From Polysphondylium violaceum (Eukaryota > Evosea > Eumycetozoa > Dictyosteliales > Dictyosteliaceae), in contig AJWJ01000066.1 in NCBI GenBank assembly GCA_000277445.1, forward strand, positions 1 through 64,000: a DNA stretch of 64,000 bases, in the 5' to 3' direction. Shown here piece after piece: positions 1 through 10,853 of this stretch. A program made the translations under genes and the position numbers. The notes beneath the pieces are model-generated. The model saw only the letters and a program-made list of their open reading frames with translations. It was not told the origin of the DNA and made no database searches. Position 1 is the stretch's first letter, and the number at the start of each line of letters is the position of its first letter.

Positions 1-2240
1 TCTGAGATGGCAATATTCCAGGCTACAGGCTGCGAACCCCCAAGCAAAACAACCTCTTGAGAGGCGGGTCTGTATGGAATGGACACAGGCTCTGCAAGAG
101 TAACTATAGGGAACAACATGTCTACATTTTGGGTGTTTGTAATGACAAGTCTGGCACTTTCACCAAAGTAACCCTCAAGTACAGTGGACTTGATCTCGTG
201 TTGCTCATTGATAAAGATAGAGTAGTCGAGATAGCCTGGATACAGTTTTGCCGGTACAGTAAATGAGAATTTGTATTCACCTGCAGAAACATAGGTGCCG
301 GAAATCAAAGGATTATTGAGGAGAGGGTGTAAGTTTAATTTGAGAAATACCGAAGTCTTTTGATCTACCTCTTCTTGTGAAACAGGCATGTTCAACGAAA
401 GAGTGACATTGACGGGGCCATTGGATACGTCAATGGGAATAATCTGGGCGTTGTTAAAAGCAATTGAATTGACTCTGGTAATGATGTTTGGATCCTCTAG
501 ATCAACGTTGAATCTTAAATTGAAGCCGATGTTATTATAGTTTTCCAAATTGGCTGCTATGTCTTCTATCACTGCCCAGGCACAAAAAGATTTCTTAAAA
601 GGGACATAAATCTCGTAGATGCCGTCTAGGGGTGTTCCCCAGACACGATGTTTCTTGTTGAGGTCTAAAGTCCGAGCAAAAGTGTTGAATTGGATCAAAT
701 TCACGCCAGATATATCATCAGAGGCACGGATCCTGAGGATTGAGTGGGTGGAGTTTACAATGATAACCTCTAATGAATCTATTCTTGGTGGCTTTGTATC
801 TACTAGAGCAGGAGACATAAAAATCTTAGAGCTTAATTCTACGGGGGCTCCAATGAAAAGGTCAAAGAGCGCTTGGTTCGCGTCGGTGGCCAATGGAAAT
901 TTGTAGATTTTATTTGTGACACCAAGTCCACCTACTCCAACTAAACCAAATGGATAGTTATTGTAGAAAGTACTCGTGAGAGAACTACCTTGGCGGATAG
1001 AGAATCTATTGTTGGTCTCTAATTTTACGCTTAAGAACCCGTCAACATAAGTAGTAATGATTGATGGTTGCTCTACATTATCATTGTTGGGTAAAGGGTC
1101 CCAAAATGCTGTCAAAACATTTTGAGCAATGTACCTGGGCTGCACAGTACCCGTGTTAGGGTGTTTGTAATAGAATGCCATATCATTTATACTACCAGCC
1201 AATGGAACTAGATCAAGATTGATGGGTGCTGTCTTGTTTGAAAGAGAATTTGAACTTATTTCAACAAAGAATCCCGATCCTGGTTGATTAGGGAACTCAA
1301 AAGAATCTTTAACAGTTAACTCGATTGAAAAGTCTATTTAAAATGGTTCATGTTAGTATACTGAGACCAAGTTATTATTTTAGCTACTTACAATCCAATT
1401 GTTTAACGGGAGAGGGAATAGTGACACCATCATTGCCAAATATACTGATAGTGATGGTGTCGGGGAAAGTAGCTGCAAACCCTGGGTTAAACGTCAACGT
1501 TACCATGAGTGTTTTCAAAGAGATAAAGGTAAATTGACAAGAAATACTCGGTGAGCTATTACATGTAAAGGCATTGGTGTATCTCTTTATCTCGTTATTT
1601 AAAGTCAAGTAAGAGATGAATTGCATTGTGTTGATACCATTTGACGATTCTAATAGTCTAAAGTCTGTAAAAGAATTAATCGATTTCACTATATTTGCTG
1701 GCAATACTAGAGTTATTTAAATTAGTATTTGTATACATGCATCTGTGCATTTATATGATATATGTACTTACACTCACAACTATAGCCATAGGAGAGGCCA
1801 CCTAGTGTTTTCAAAGAGAATGATATATCTGTTGAATTATCAAGAGTGAGAACAAGTACCATGTCAGTGTAGTCGTTAGGCCCATTAAAAGTAGTGTCTA
1901 TCAAAGAACTAAAGTGTGTGCCGTTTGTAGCCATTTGGAAAATATCACATGACCCAGTGGTAATCGTGGGCGAGGCCGATAGAGTGCATGAATCGATAGC
2001 AGCAGCACCATTGTACGGTCCTATTACAGAAAGCATCACTGAGCATAAACCCTGCAAACTACTTGCGTATGCCTCTACACCGCCATAGGGAAGCAGAGGT
2101 CTGACTAACGCAACACCCTGGCCATTTACAAAAGTAATAAATAAAAATACAAAAACAAATAAATAACTACTAATCTTGTTCAACATTTTATCAATGTTTT
2201 TTATAACAGTGGTCGCATGTATATTCTTTGCCACCAACAT
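1..2240 (-). CDS. Large secreted or surface protein, N-terminal part (runs off the left edge)
   Basis: The minus-strand reading continues open to base 1, so only the N-terminal half is here. Exons: from the start to 1772, 1706 to 1392, and 1333 to the edge; both introns are GTAAGT...AG and keep frame. Two ATGs fit the AAAATG start context, at 2240 and 2186. The second puts a clean signal peptide (MLNKISSYLFVFVFLFITFVNG) at the N-terminus and is my preferred start. The mature part is rich in Thr, Ser, Asn and N-glycosylation sites, and looks like the large dictyostelid cell-surface proteins with a long N-terminal ectodomain followed by EGF-like and ComC-type domains. Those later domains would lie outside the window, so the family is an inference. 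It is head to head with the secreted protein at 2368. Confidence 0.55.
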
Positions 2241-2367
2241 TTTGATATAATTGCTGATCGCCCCATTGCACCCAAATCAAAAAAAACTTAGATATTTTCT
2301 AAAAATGATAAAAATCTCATTTATTTCGAAAAAAGTAATCAAATGGATCACCACTTTAAAAGAGAAA

Positions 2368-3527
2368 ATGAGCACTTTTAGTGTTGGTATAACTATCTTT
2401 CTTTCTTTTCTTGTTTTTAGTAGTTTTACCCATGGGTATATAGTGTATTCTATCAATAACACCGATATTAACTTTATATCATGGGATGGTAGTCATGGAC
2501 AATTGGATAAAAGTATTGCTCTACAATATGAACCTGGTAATATATTTACCATAAACTCTGGCTCCACTGAAAACACCGTATGTAGTGTTTATAGATAGAG
2601 AAATATTTAAACACAGACTATTTACATATTTGTAAACAATCCAACTTTAGGTGAATATAATTATAACAAACCAAACAATGTTTAACCAATTAAACACTGC
2701 TATGGTAGAGCTTGATACATATGTAAGTTATGTGGAGAGAATAAGTACACGTCTAGATGAACTAACATACTAATTAATACTACTACTACTACTACCCTAA
2801 TATTAGACTGGTGAAATGACTGATATCTTTACCATGTCCAATGCAGCAGGGCTGTATCCAGGCGGAGAATGGTATTACGACAGTACAACAAATACAAGCA
2901 CTAGTCTAGCTTTTGTACACAACAACAACGTAACTAGAATATGGGTAGTTTTTCAATATTACTCTCAAAATATGTATGTGTAGTGCATGAGGTGATTAGT
3001 ACAAGTTGTATTAATATTATATTATCAGATCTCATACAGAGTGGACAGGCCAATATGAACAGGCTGGGCAATTTTCCGCTATCTATGATTACAGTGACCA
3101 ACACTATTATGTAACTCATCTTGTCAACACCACATACACGATTTTAGATTACAGTGGTGGCAGTGCTGGTGTGACAGTAACAAACACCTCTATTGCCTCA
3201 TACACCAACCAAACATGGTTTTACAAGCCTTTGGTAGTGAATGGGGCACTGTATGTATTTGAAAATATGGGCTCCGGCATAGGTGTATACCGAGTTGATT
3301 TCCAAAGCAATGCAATGCAGCACATAAACACTATCGACAGTGCGGCCAACACTATCAGCACCTTTAAACTCTACTACAACTACCCCAAGAACCTTCTTGT
3401 CATGGCCACCGTGTCGCAGACCTCCACATCGGTATATGAACTAAATCCATCCACGATGCAAGTTGTATCTGTCGACGCCGATGCCCAGATGCTCTATCCC
3501 AAAACAGAACTTCTATTTTGTCAATAA
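2368..3527 (+). CDS. Secreted protein of unknown function, 315 aa
   Basis: Four exons: 2368-2577, 2651-2722, 2807-2973 and 3029-3527. Introns are GTATGT/GTAAGT...AG and the splice phases agree, giving 316 codons with the stop. I start at 2368 (AAAATG), not at earlier codons, because the protein then begins with a signal peptide (MSTFSVGITIFLSFLVFSSFTHG). The rest has no membrane segment; it is rich in Tyr, Thr, Asn and Gly, with many N-x-T/S sites and recurring short beta-like segments (SGIGVYRVD, STSVYELN) that resemble blades of a secreted beta-propeller. I recognise no named family. Its start lies about 180 bp from the divergent surface-protein gene, so they may share a promoter and a role at the cell surface or in the matrix. 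Confidence 0.7.
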
Positions 3528-3969
3528 AGTGGTGATGAAAAACAGATTTATTATTATTATTATATCACACGATCATACCATTTTGGTTTTAACAATTTTA
3601 CAAATTCTTTCCTTTTTTGATCGCAATGGATGTGTGAGTGGTGGTGTGGTGGTGAATGATTATTTCATCTCATGCATCTGTATCATCTCACACCCACACA
3701 TCATTGCACCCCTTTAATTTTAAAAAAAAATTACTTAATCAAAATAACCTATAGGTTTGTTTTAAATTAGGAAAAAAGGTTTGTATGCATATGCATTGAT
3801 TAAGCATTACCATTTAAAGAACCCACTTTTTCAAATTCCAAAAGCAACCAAAATCTATACACAAAAAGAATTTAACCGCCAAACATAGAGATAGGATGGT
3901 GGTGAAAACTGAAATAGTGAAAAGTTTCGATCTCTTTCTTTACAACAATTTATTTCCTTTTAAAACAAA
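3528..3969. other. AT-rich flank without a clear gene
   Basis: Homopolymeric A/T runs, a CACAC/TGTGG-containing patch at 3630-3715, and no reading frame with coding character. It holds the 3' end of the gene at 2368 and the 5' flank of the doubtful small gene that follows. Confidence 0.5.
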
Positions 3970-4407
3970 ATGATTTATTCACACACTAACACGAATTACC
4001 TAAAGAGAACATACAATGATTATGTACATTTTCAAATCACTATAAATACAGTAATTTTGATTTTTATTTCATCATTTTCATCAACTTTAATAAAAGAAAC
4101 ATCTATTAAAAATGATTCTTGGTTAGTAGATGGATCAATGAAATTAATTTTTAAAATAATGTATTAATATTTTAGAATTCCAGAAAGTTTAGCTAAACTA
4201 GCCAACCCAGTGTCTTCCATCTCCAATTCTGTAACTTTGAATCAAAGTGGAGGTTCTATGACTACAGGTACCAACCAAACAACACTTTGGCCTCTATTCC
4301 TCATTTTGTGGAAAGTATTAAAGGATGACAAACCCAAAGACCCATTTAAAGGTGTCAATATGAACGATGCAATTTCCTTGGCCAATAATTATGGAAGAAT
4401 TTATTGA
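3970..4407 (+). CDS. Possible small two-exon gene
   Basis: The stretch 4176-4407 reads open on the plus strand (ending NNYGRIY) and has coding character: Ser/Thr/Asn-rich start, then a Leu/Trp-rich segment (LWPLFLILWKVLKDD) and a charged tail. It lacks an ATG and follows a TTTTAG acceptor at 4175, so an upstream exon is expected. The frame at 3970 (ATG ATT TAT) is a candidate, but joining it at the obvious donor (4122, GTTAGT) makes a stop codon. The structure is therefore unresolved; the true first exon may be very short. The SSISNS run recalls small Ser-rich dictyostelid proteins of the hssA type, a weak resemblance only. Confidence 0.3.
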
Positions 4408-4545
4408 GATGGTCCAGTCCCTGTTTATTCACACAGATCAGTTTGTAAATTAGAAAATGATAATTGAATTGTAAATAAATGATTACTTGGTATTGATTTA
4501 TTAAATGCTAATAATTGTTTATCACAACAATTAATTTATATATAT

Positions 4546-7500
4546 TTAAAGTTTATTTCTCCTGGTTTGGATGGGCGAACCTTTGGGAACTAGATCTTCA
4601 ACGTCACTGGCATTGAATTTAATAGACATTCTCATTTTCAATTGCTCAACCAATTTTGATGTACCAGGTTTAAGTGATAATAATGATACAATGGTGTTTG
4701 GATTGTTGATCACCGGGGTGGAAAAGGCTTTGGTTTTTTGAGGACGCAAGTTGTTTTCCATAGACACTGGTGAATTATTGTTATTTTGATTGCCAACATT
4801 GTTGAGTTCGGATTTGGCCTTTAATTCACTCAAGAAACCAGTTTTGGCACTATTGATTTTAATGTCACGAAGAGAGGTGATTGGGCCTTTGCCAATGTTG
4901 ATTTTGGGACGATAGAGTGGGTAGTTGGGTGATTGTTCTGGTTCTTGATCAACGATACAACGTGCTTTGATAACAGAGTTTCTGTAGCCGTCGGTATTGG
5001 AAATAATGAGCTCTTCTTCTTCTTTGATGGCAAGGGTTTGGTAAAATTCATAACGAGAGTTTTTGGACAACATTGCCACTCTTTTTGGCACAGTTTCGGC
5101 CTTGGATATTTCCACAAATGTTTGGTCGACAATGTAGTCGAGCATGTGTTTGCAATAGAGCTTGATTCTTTCATTGTGACGATCACGGATCTTGGTCCAG
5201 GCGCCTTCAATGATATCGTTGACCAATGATTTCACCATAGGTGTATCGAGCTCGGGATTGGTACCGATTGGGAACTTGTTTTTGGCCAACTTCATCTTGC
5301 AGGTCTTAAACTTGATGCCCAAACCAATACTCGACAAGATATCATTGTCACCGAGTATCTCGCCCTCGGGACCAATCAAATGGTAGTAGTGGTGATTGGG
5401 AATCTTGAGCTTGTCGCACAACCCCTTCATGATTCTCTTGAGGGGTTGGTAGGCGTCGACTTTGATAGCCTTTTTCTGCATGCCTTTAAACTCTGGTGAA
5501 TCTGGCATCCAAAACTCTACGACAAAGTTTCCTGTCGACTCTGGCGAGTCGAGGGCAATAAATCTCAATTGCCAGGCGGTAAAGAGTGTGCCCAAACCAT
5601 AATCGCTCAGCGACACATTGTCAAATAGTGTACGGCCCTTGAGTGTTCTGAGCAAGAATTTGGTGGGCTCCAACTTGGCCTTTTCACAGATGAGACAAAT
5701 GATCTTGTATACCGATGTCTTTATATCCAACTTATAAGACTTTCGATAGATTCCATTGAATTGGGGGATATTTGGCAAGAGAAACTCGACGACGGCCTTG
5801 CTTTCGGCAGGCACGAGGATATTGGAAAACTTTTTGACAACCTCCAACAGATCCACTGTGCCCTCCCACACATCCAACTCTGAAAAGCCGCTAGAGGCCA
5901 ACGATTCAAACACGGGTCGAGATTCGGGTAGTTTGCCAAACTGGTTGTTTCCTGATCCGTTTGCCTCGAGGAGGGGGAATTTTCTCGCTTGGAGGTTAGC
6001 CATGCCCTTGTTGGTCACCTTGGCAATAGCTCTACCTTTTTCAAGATTTCTCACCAATAAATCAATGACCTTGGGCTTGGGCACCAAAAAGTATGATATT
6101 TTGTGAGTCTCTGCATCGAGTATGGAAAACAAGCCCTTGTTTACAACATCCAACGAAATCTCTTTTAATCGGTTGTGGGGAAGAATATGTTGGATCTCAT
6201 ATTGCTGTGTATCAAAGAAAAAGATATTGGCCGAACTCACCAAAATATACATTGGCACCAAACTAACCTGTTGCTGTTGTTGTTGAAAACTGTTACTCTT
6301 TTTCTTTAGTGTATTGTTGTTGGTCGTATTTGTTGCGGGCATTGCATTTTGAATTGATTTCTGAGCATTGATCAAATTGCCACATATCTTCAACACTAGA
6401 TATTGATCCCAAATCTGTTCATTCTTGAAATGCTTGGTCTTTGCCAGTTTGCTGGATAGATGGTGAATCATACTAAAGTCTTTTTTGTCGTACTGCGATA
6501 TAGGATTGTTTACCTTTTCAACCAATGATATTGAATTCTCTAGACTTGGATGAATTGGTTGTAACTGTGTTTTTGACAACGACTTGGAGTTGATGATAGA
6601 CGATGGTGATGATAATACCAATGGTGACAATGGGGGATTTGCATTGCCTCCACTGGTGTTGCTATTACTATTGAGTCCCAATGCCGACGATGGTGATAGT
6701 GATGAACTTGCATTATTTGATGTTGATGATGGTGATATGGGTTTACTACTGTTGTTGTTGTTGTTTGTTGCATCACTACCACTACTTGAACCTGCACCTG
6801 AACCTGCACTACCACCACTACCTCCACCACCACCAATCTTGTTTGTGGCATCTTCTGTATTTGTTTCGGTGCCAAGAATTGGAATCTCGAGATCGGGAAA
6901 CACAGATTGATAGTTGGTGATGAGAAAAGTAACCGACTCATTTGAATACTTTGCCTCTGAGAATATGTTTAGAGAGTCGGGTTTCGATTTAAACAAATTG
7001 GGACCAAACACAATACCCATGTTGTTGGCATCCATTTTATTCAACTCTGAATGACGTGCCAATATAATTAAAGTTCTGAGTATTCTCTTTATCACTCTGA
7101 TATTGTCTGCCGACACCTTGTTCATCAATTGAACTATATCTTTGGTTGTAATGGTATCATTTACCAATTGTGAAATATATGTTGAAAAGTGTTCATAGGC
7201 TATCAATGGTTCGTGTTGTTCTCTAATATACAATTTTAATGCTCCTGCTGTTGTATGAATATTTAATGGGAATTCAATATTATCTAGATAAACAAACAAT
7301 GAATAGATAGTGTTAGTAATCTCTTTTCTTTCTCTCTTTCTGTCTTCTAACAACTCTACATACCACTACTTGCAAAAGTACTCCATAATAAACGAATTTG
7401 ATGGTTTGAACCAGAAATACGAAATACACCTTCCAACGACAATGCATTCTTTTCAATATAATTACAAAGATGATCAATTAAACTGTATCTCAATGGTATT

Positions 7501-7947
7501 GGTTTATATTCTGATTTCAAAATCTTGTTTTGAACCAAATCATCTTTAGTTGGTCTACTTTTTAAAAACTTGTTTAATAAGTTTGTAATTGCTTGCTTAG
7601 CCTGTACAATTCTAATTGTTTACATTATTGAATGTATATGTAAGTGCGCGTGTTGTGTTGTGTATGTTAATACAGTGTTTCTTTATAAAGCCAACACAAC
7701 ATGTGTATCTCGATATTGATATGAATATTCATTAATGTATTTACCCTCCTTCATTTAAAGCATCGTCTAAAGATACTGGTGTTGGTGTTGTTGTTGTTGT
7801 TGTGGTTGCTGTTGACGATGTATTCTCTCTCGGAGTATTTGATTGTTGTTGCGGAACCTCATATGTTGGACTCCATTTTCTTATAGTATTATTTGTTTTC
7901 CAATTGCTATTGTTATTATTATCTGCTGAATCTGAATCGTGATCCAT
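4546..7947 (-). CDS. RhoGAP protein with PH-like region and two ubiquitin-like/RBD-like repeats, 1062 aa
   Basis: Exons 7947-7745, 7611-7364 and 7283-4546; both introns split codons and join in frame. Residues about 95-280 are a RhoGAP domain: PIPLRYSLIDHL, then the arginine finger in GVFRISG, and later NNMGIVFGPNLF. It should speed GTP hydrolysis on Rac/Rho GTPases and so act on the actin cortex. After a long Gly/Ser/Asn/Pro linker comes a region (about 420-560) resembling a PH fold. Residues about 647-725 and 735-815 are two similar modules that start VEF.xP..P.F and end with GLG..F, ubiquitin-like or RBD-like in look. The C-terminus (about 850-1062) is basic and helical. The N-terminal 60 residues are Asn/Ser/Thr-rich. 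The GAP call is firm; the middle and C-terminal domain names are inference. Confidence 0.9.
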
Positions 7948-8258
7948 TATTTATTCTTTATAAAAATACAAGTGTTATCTAATAGTACAATGATGATATC
8001 TATATATAAATATAAAGAAATCTATATGATGTGGTGTGCGAGGTGTGTGAAGTATTGGTGGTGAGACCGTCAGCCCTCCCTTGAAAAAATCTAAAATTTT
8101 TGAAAATTTTTTAAAAAAACCCATTCGAAAATAAAAAAAATCTAATTTTGATCATAACCAACTCTGTGCTGAATGGTGTGTGAATCATGGATATAGATGC
8201 TGATTAAGTATTGTTATTGTTACATGAATATTGGTTTTTGGTTTTATTTGAGTTTAAT
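7948..8258. promoter_or_regulatory. Spacer: RhoGAP upstream region and MAPEG 3' flank
   Basis: AT-rich spacer. It contains an A/T palindromic patch at 8090-8145 (runs of A6-A8 and T6-T7 around GAAAATTTTT) and a GTGTGCGAGGTGTGTG patch near 8033-8050, both on the promoter side of the RhoGAP gene. No gene seen. Confidence 0.4.
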
Positions 8259-8759
8259 TTAATGTTTTAAAAGAGCTTTGAAGGTGTGTTCGTTGGAAAG
8301 ATAGATACAACCAATGGATGAAAGGGCAATGGTGGTAAATGTGATCATGGTGCCGGTGACACGACCCCATCTGAGATAGTTTTTGGCCTTCATACCAAAC
8401 TCAACATGTAAAACACGAGCAGCAGTGAATAAACCCAACATGGTCTTTAAAAAGAGTGGATTGGCACCGTGTAATTCCAAAATCAAGGCAAGAACACCAA
8501 CCATTGGAACGTATTCACCAAAATTGGCGTGGGATCTAATAGCACCAACCAAGTCTGTGTATTTCTTTGGGAGTTCTTTCTCATCGATGGGTAAACCACT
8601 CTTTTGAGAGGCAATCAAAGCATTGACAACATTGCTGGTACCATCACCAACACTGATTTGAAGTCTAACTCTTTCTTTAATAACACGAGCGGATAAGTAG
8701 AGATAGTATCCACCTAAAATACCCATAAATGTGCCAGTGATTGGAACTAAATTGATCAT
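8259..8759 (-). CDS. MAPEG-family membrane protein, 166 aa
   Basis: Intronless. It has four hydrophobic segments (about residues 5-25, 78-100, 105-122 and 135-155) and the family signature RSHANFGEYVPM around residue 93, the equivalent of the R.H.N..E..P motif that binds glutathione in microsomal glutathione transferases. MAPEG proteins are small integral membrane enzymes that conjugate or isomerise lipid substrates with glutathione, and length and layout match the family. The sequence looks closer to the short bacterial-type branch (YecN-like) than to leukotriene C4 synthase. That placement is my impression and would need a tree. It is head to head with the FNIP gene at 9262. Confidence 0.85.
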   Translation of the reverse strand: MINLVPITGTFMGILGGYYLYLSARVIKERVRLQISVGDGTSNVVNALIASQKSGLPIDEKELPKKYTDLVGAIRSHANFGEYVPMVGVLALILELHGANPLFLKTMLGLFTAARVLHVEFGMKAKNYLRWGRVTGTMITFTTIALSSIGCIYLSNEHTFKALLKH

Positions 8760-9261
8760 TTTATATTTGTATGTAAATGTATTTCGAAATTTATATTAAT
8801 AGTATAATAAAGCAGAAATTTGATCAAAATCAAGCGTCTTTTTTATAATCAAAAAAAAATGATCAAAATATAAAAATAAAAATCAAAAAATCTAAAATGG
8901 AAGGTCATGATGATAACATGGTGTTGTGCACCTCACCAGAGGTATTTTCCTTATCACATTACGTCAAACTTGATGAAATAATTCATTCGTGTCCTTTGCT
9001 GGTTTATTTTTAAAACACATATTGCAATACTAATCTGAATCTGTAATTGAAAAAACATATTTATTGCATCTATGTATCTAATTAGTATCATGAGTCTCTA
9101 ATTAGAGATATAGACTCATACATATGAGTCTCAAAGACATATATCTAGATATTTTTTTCTTTTTTTTTTCTTTTTTATTTTTTGCATTTCTCATCGTGAT
9201 ATTTGTATTGTTAATTAAATAAATTACATTTATCATCGCTTCATATAATATACTGCAAGAT
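8760..9261. promoter_or_regulatory. Divergent promoter between MAPEG and FNIP genes, with repeated ATGAGTCT
   Basis: The octamer ATGAGTCT stands at 9090-9097, inverted at 9112-9119 and direct again at 9124-9131, and the first two arms enclose the palindrome CTCTAATTAGAG. A pyrimidine tract of T runs broken by single C follows at about 9150-9180, then AT-rich leader to the ATG at 9262. The repeated octamer resembles a bZIP-type half site; function is inferred. Confidence 0.45.
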
Positions 9262-10797
9262 ATGGATTATCTCTTTAATCAAATATACAGAAACCCTTAT
9301 TTAAAACAAATTATTCGAAAACATCTCTGCTCAAATGTATCTATAAGAGTGTCGATAGAATATCTAATAAACAACTACAACTATTTATCATGTAAAGATT
9401 ATACTCTAAACATATGTCTGGGCTTAGAGGGTCTGGAAATGGAGGACCAATACATGGCCCTCGATGAAAAATACAGAAACTTGGTGACTGAACTCTATGT
9501 ATTCCAAACCATGGAGCCAACAAAGTTCTCACAACTGTTACAACTGTTGCCGAGCAATATTAGACATTTAAATCAAAATAATTCAGAGATTGGACAAAAC
9601 TGTGGCCCTGATTTAACAGAGCTCTACCTTTCCCTCTACTTTGGGCCTACAACACCACTTGAAAAGAATATGGTGCCCTCAACAATAAAGAAACTGGATC
9701 TAAGTGGATATCATCACACAATCAATCAAGGTGTGCTGCCAGATTCCATTGAAAAGATTACATTTTACTACAACACCGACAATCTTACGTTTTTTAATGA
9801 ATCGGTGCTTCCTGAAAACAAATCAAAACCAGTCGAGATTGAATTAAATATGTTGAAGGATTTGGAGCAAAGACCTGTATTTAATACAAAGTATAATATC
9901 ACCCAACTGTATCTCAGACTCGGCCCAACCATCGAGGTAGACTCCAATTTGATTCCCAGCACCGTTACCAAGTTGACGTTTGCCTATTTGGTTGTTGAAT
10001 TGAAACCAAATGTTATACCTCACTCTGTGACTGATTTGGAGCTAAGTGACTATAATCTTGAACTAAAAGTTGGCTCTTTGCCCCCCAATTTAAAGATATT
10101 TAAATCATACTACTATAATCAACCATTTGAGCCATTTGTGTTGCCAAATACTCTTACATATATCGAATTAGACTCGTTTAATCAACAACTCGACTATGGG
10201 GTGTTACCAACCTCTCTTGTTACGCTAAAACTCTATGGCTACAGTCATGGTCTGGCCCCAGGTATTCTTCCAGATGTACCTAGTTTAAAATCATTGGCCC
10301 TTCCCTCATTTGATGATACTTTTTCTCAAGATATGATTCCTAGCTCTCTTACATTACTACATATGAGATACACAGAATCAATTTCAATCTTGCCACATTT
10401 CCCCGCTTCACTAAAACATCTAAGGCTATCAAATTTTAATGGGAACGGTCATTTCCTGAATCAAATTCCAACTCATATCGAGACCCTTGATCTTATTTTT
10501 AGCTATCTAGATTCTCGTGGCCTAGAGTGTCCTTTACCCCAACATTTAAAAACACTAAGGCTCACAGATTCTGCGCCAAATAGTATTCCATCCCAGTATC
10601 TCCCTCAATCACTTAGAAAACTAGTCATTGAAAAGGATCAATTAACCTTTGAGCCTGCTTATGAGGGGCAAGAATGTGTGTATCCCCCAACACTGCAATA
10701 CCTGGGCGTATATCCTCAATTTAAAACAGGCAATCTACCCAAATCACTAGTATCACTCTATAGTAGTTTAACAAATGTATTACAACACTTTGAATAA
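9262..10797 (+). CDS. FNIP-repeat protein, 511 aa
   Basis: Single exon. The N-terminus (MDYLFNQIYRNPYLKQIIRK) is the usual short helical head of dictyostelid FNIP proteins. From about residue 95 to the end it consists of LRR-like repeats of roughly 20-22 residues with the pattern (S)LP.SL..L.L...FN..L..G.LP, for example LEKNMVPSTIKKLDLSGYHH and later YNQPFEPFVLPNTLTYIELD. FNIP repeats form a solenoid used for protein binding; the family is hugely expanded in dictyostelids, and the role of single members is mostly unknown. No kinase or other added domain is present. It ends tail to tail with the PPR-like gene, 56 bp between stop codons. Confidence 0.92.
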   Translation: MDYLFNQIYRNPYLKQIIRKHLCSNVSIRVSIEYLINNYNYLSCKDYTLNICLGLEGLEMEDQYMALDEKYRNLVTELYVFQTMEPTKFSQLLQLLPSNIRHLNQNNSEIGQNCGPDLTELYLSLYFGPTTPLEKNMVPSTIKKLDLSGYHHTINQGVLPDSIEKITFYYNTDNLTFFNESVLPENKSKPVEIELNMLKDLEQRPVFNTKYNITQLYLRLGPTIEVDSNLIPSTVTKLTFAYLVVELKPNVIPHSVTDLELSDYNLELKVGSLPPNLKIFKSYYYNQPFEPFVLPNTLTYIELDSFNQQLDYGVLPTSLVTLKLYGYSHGLAPGILPDVPSLKSLALPSFDDTFSQDMIPSSLTLLHMRYTESISILPHFPASLKHLRLSNFNGNGHFLNQIPTHIETLDLIFSYLDSRGLECPLPQHLKTLRLTDSAPNSIPSQYLPQSLRKLVIEKDQLTFEPAYEGQECVYPPTLQYLGVYPQFKTGNLPKSLVSLYSSLTNVLQHFE

Positions 10798-10853
10798 GAA
10801 TTGATATATCAAATAAAAAAAGAAAAGAGTATCGCTCTAGTAACCATATTTAT

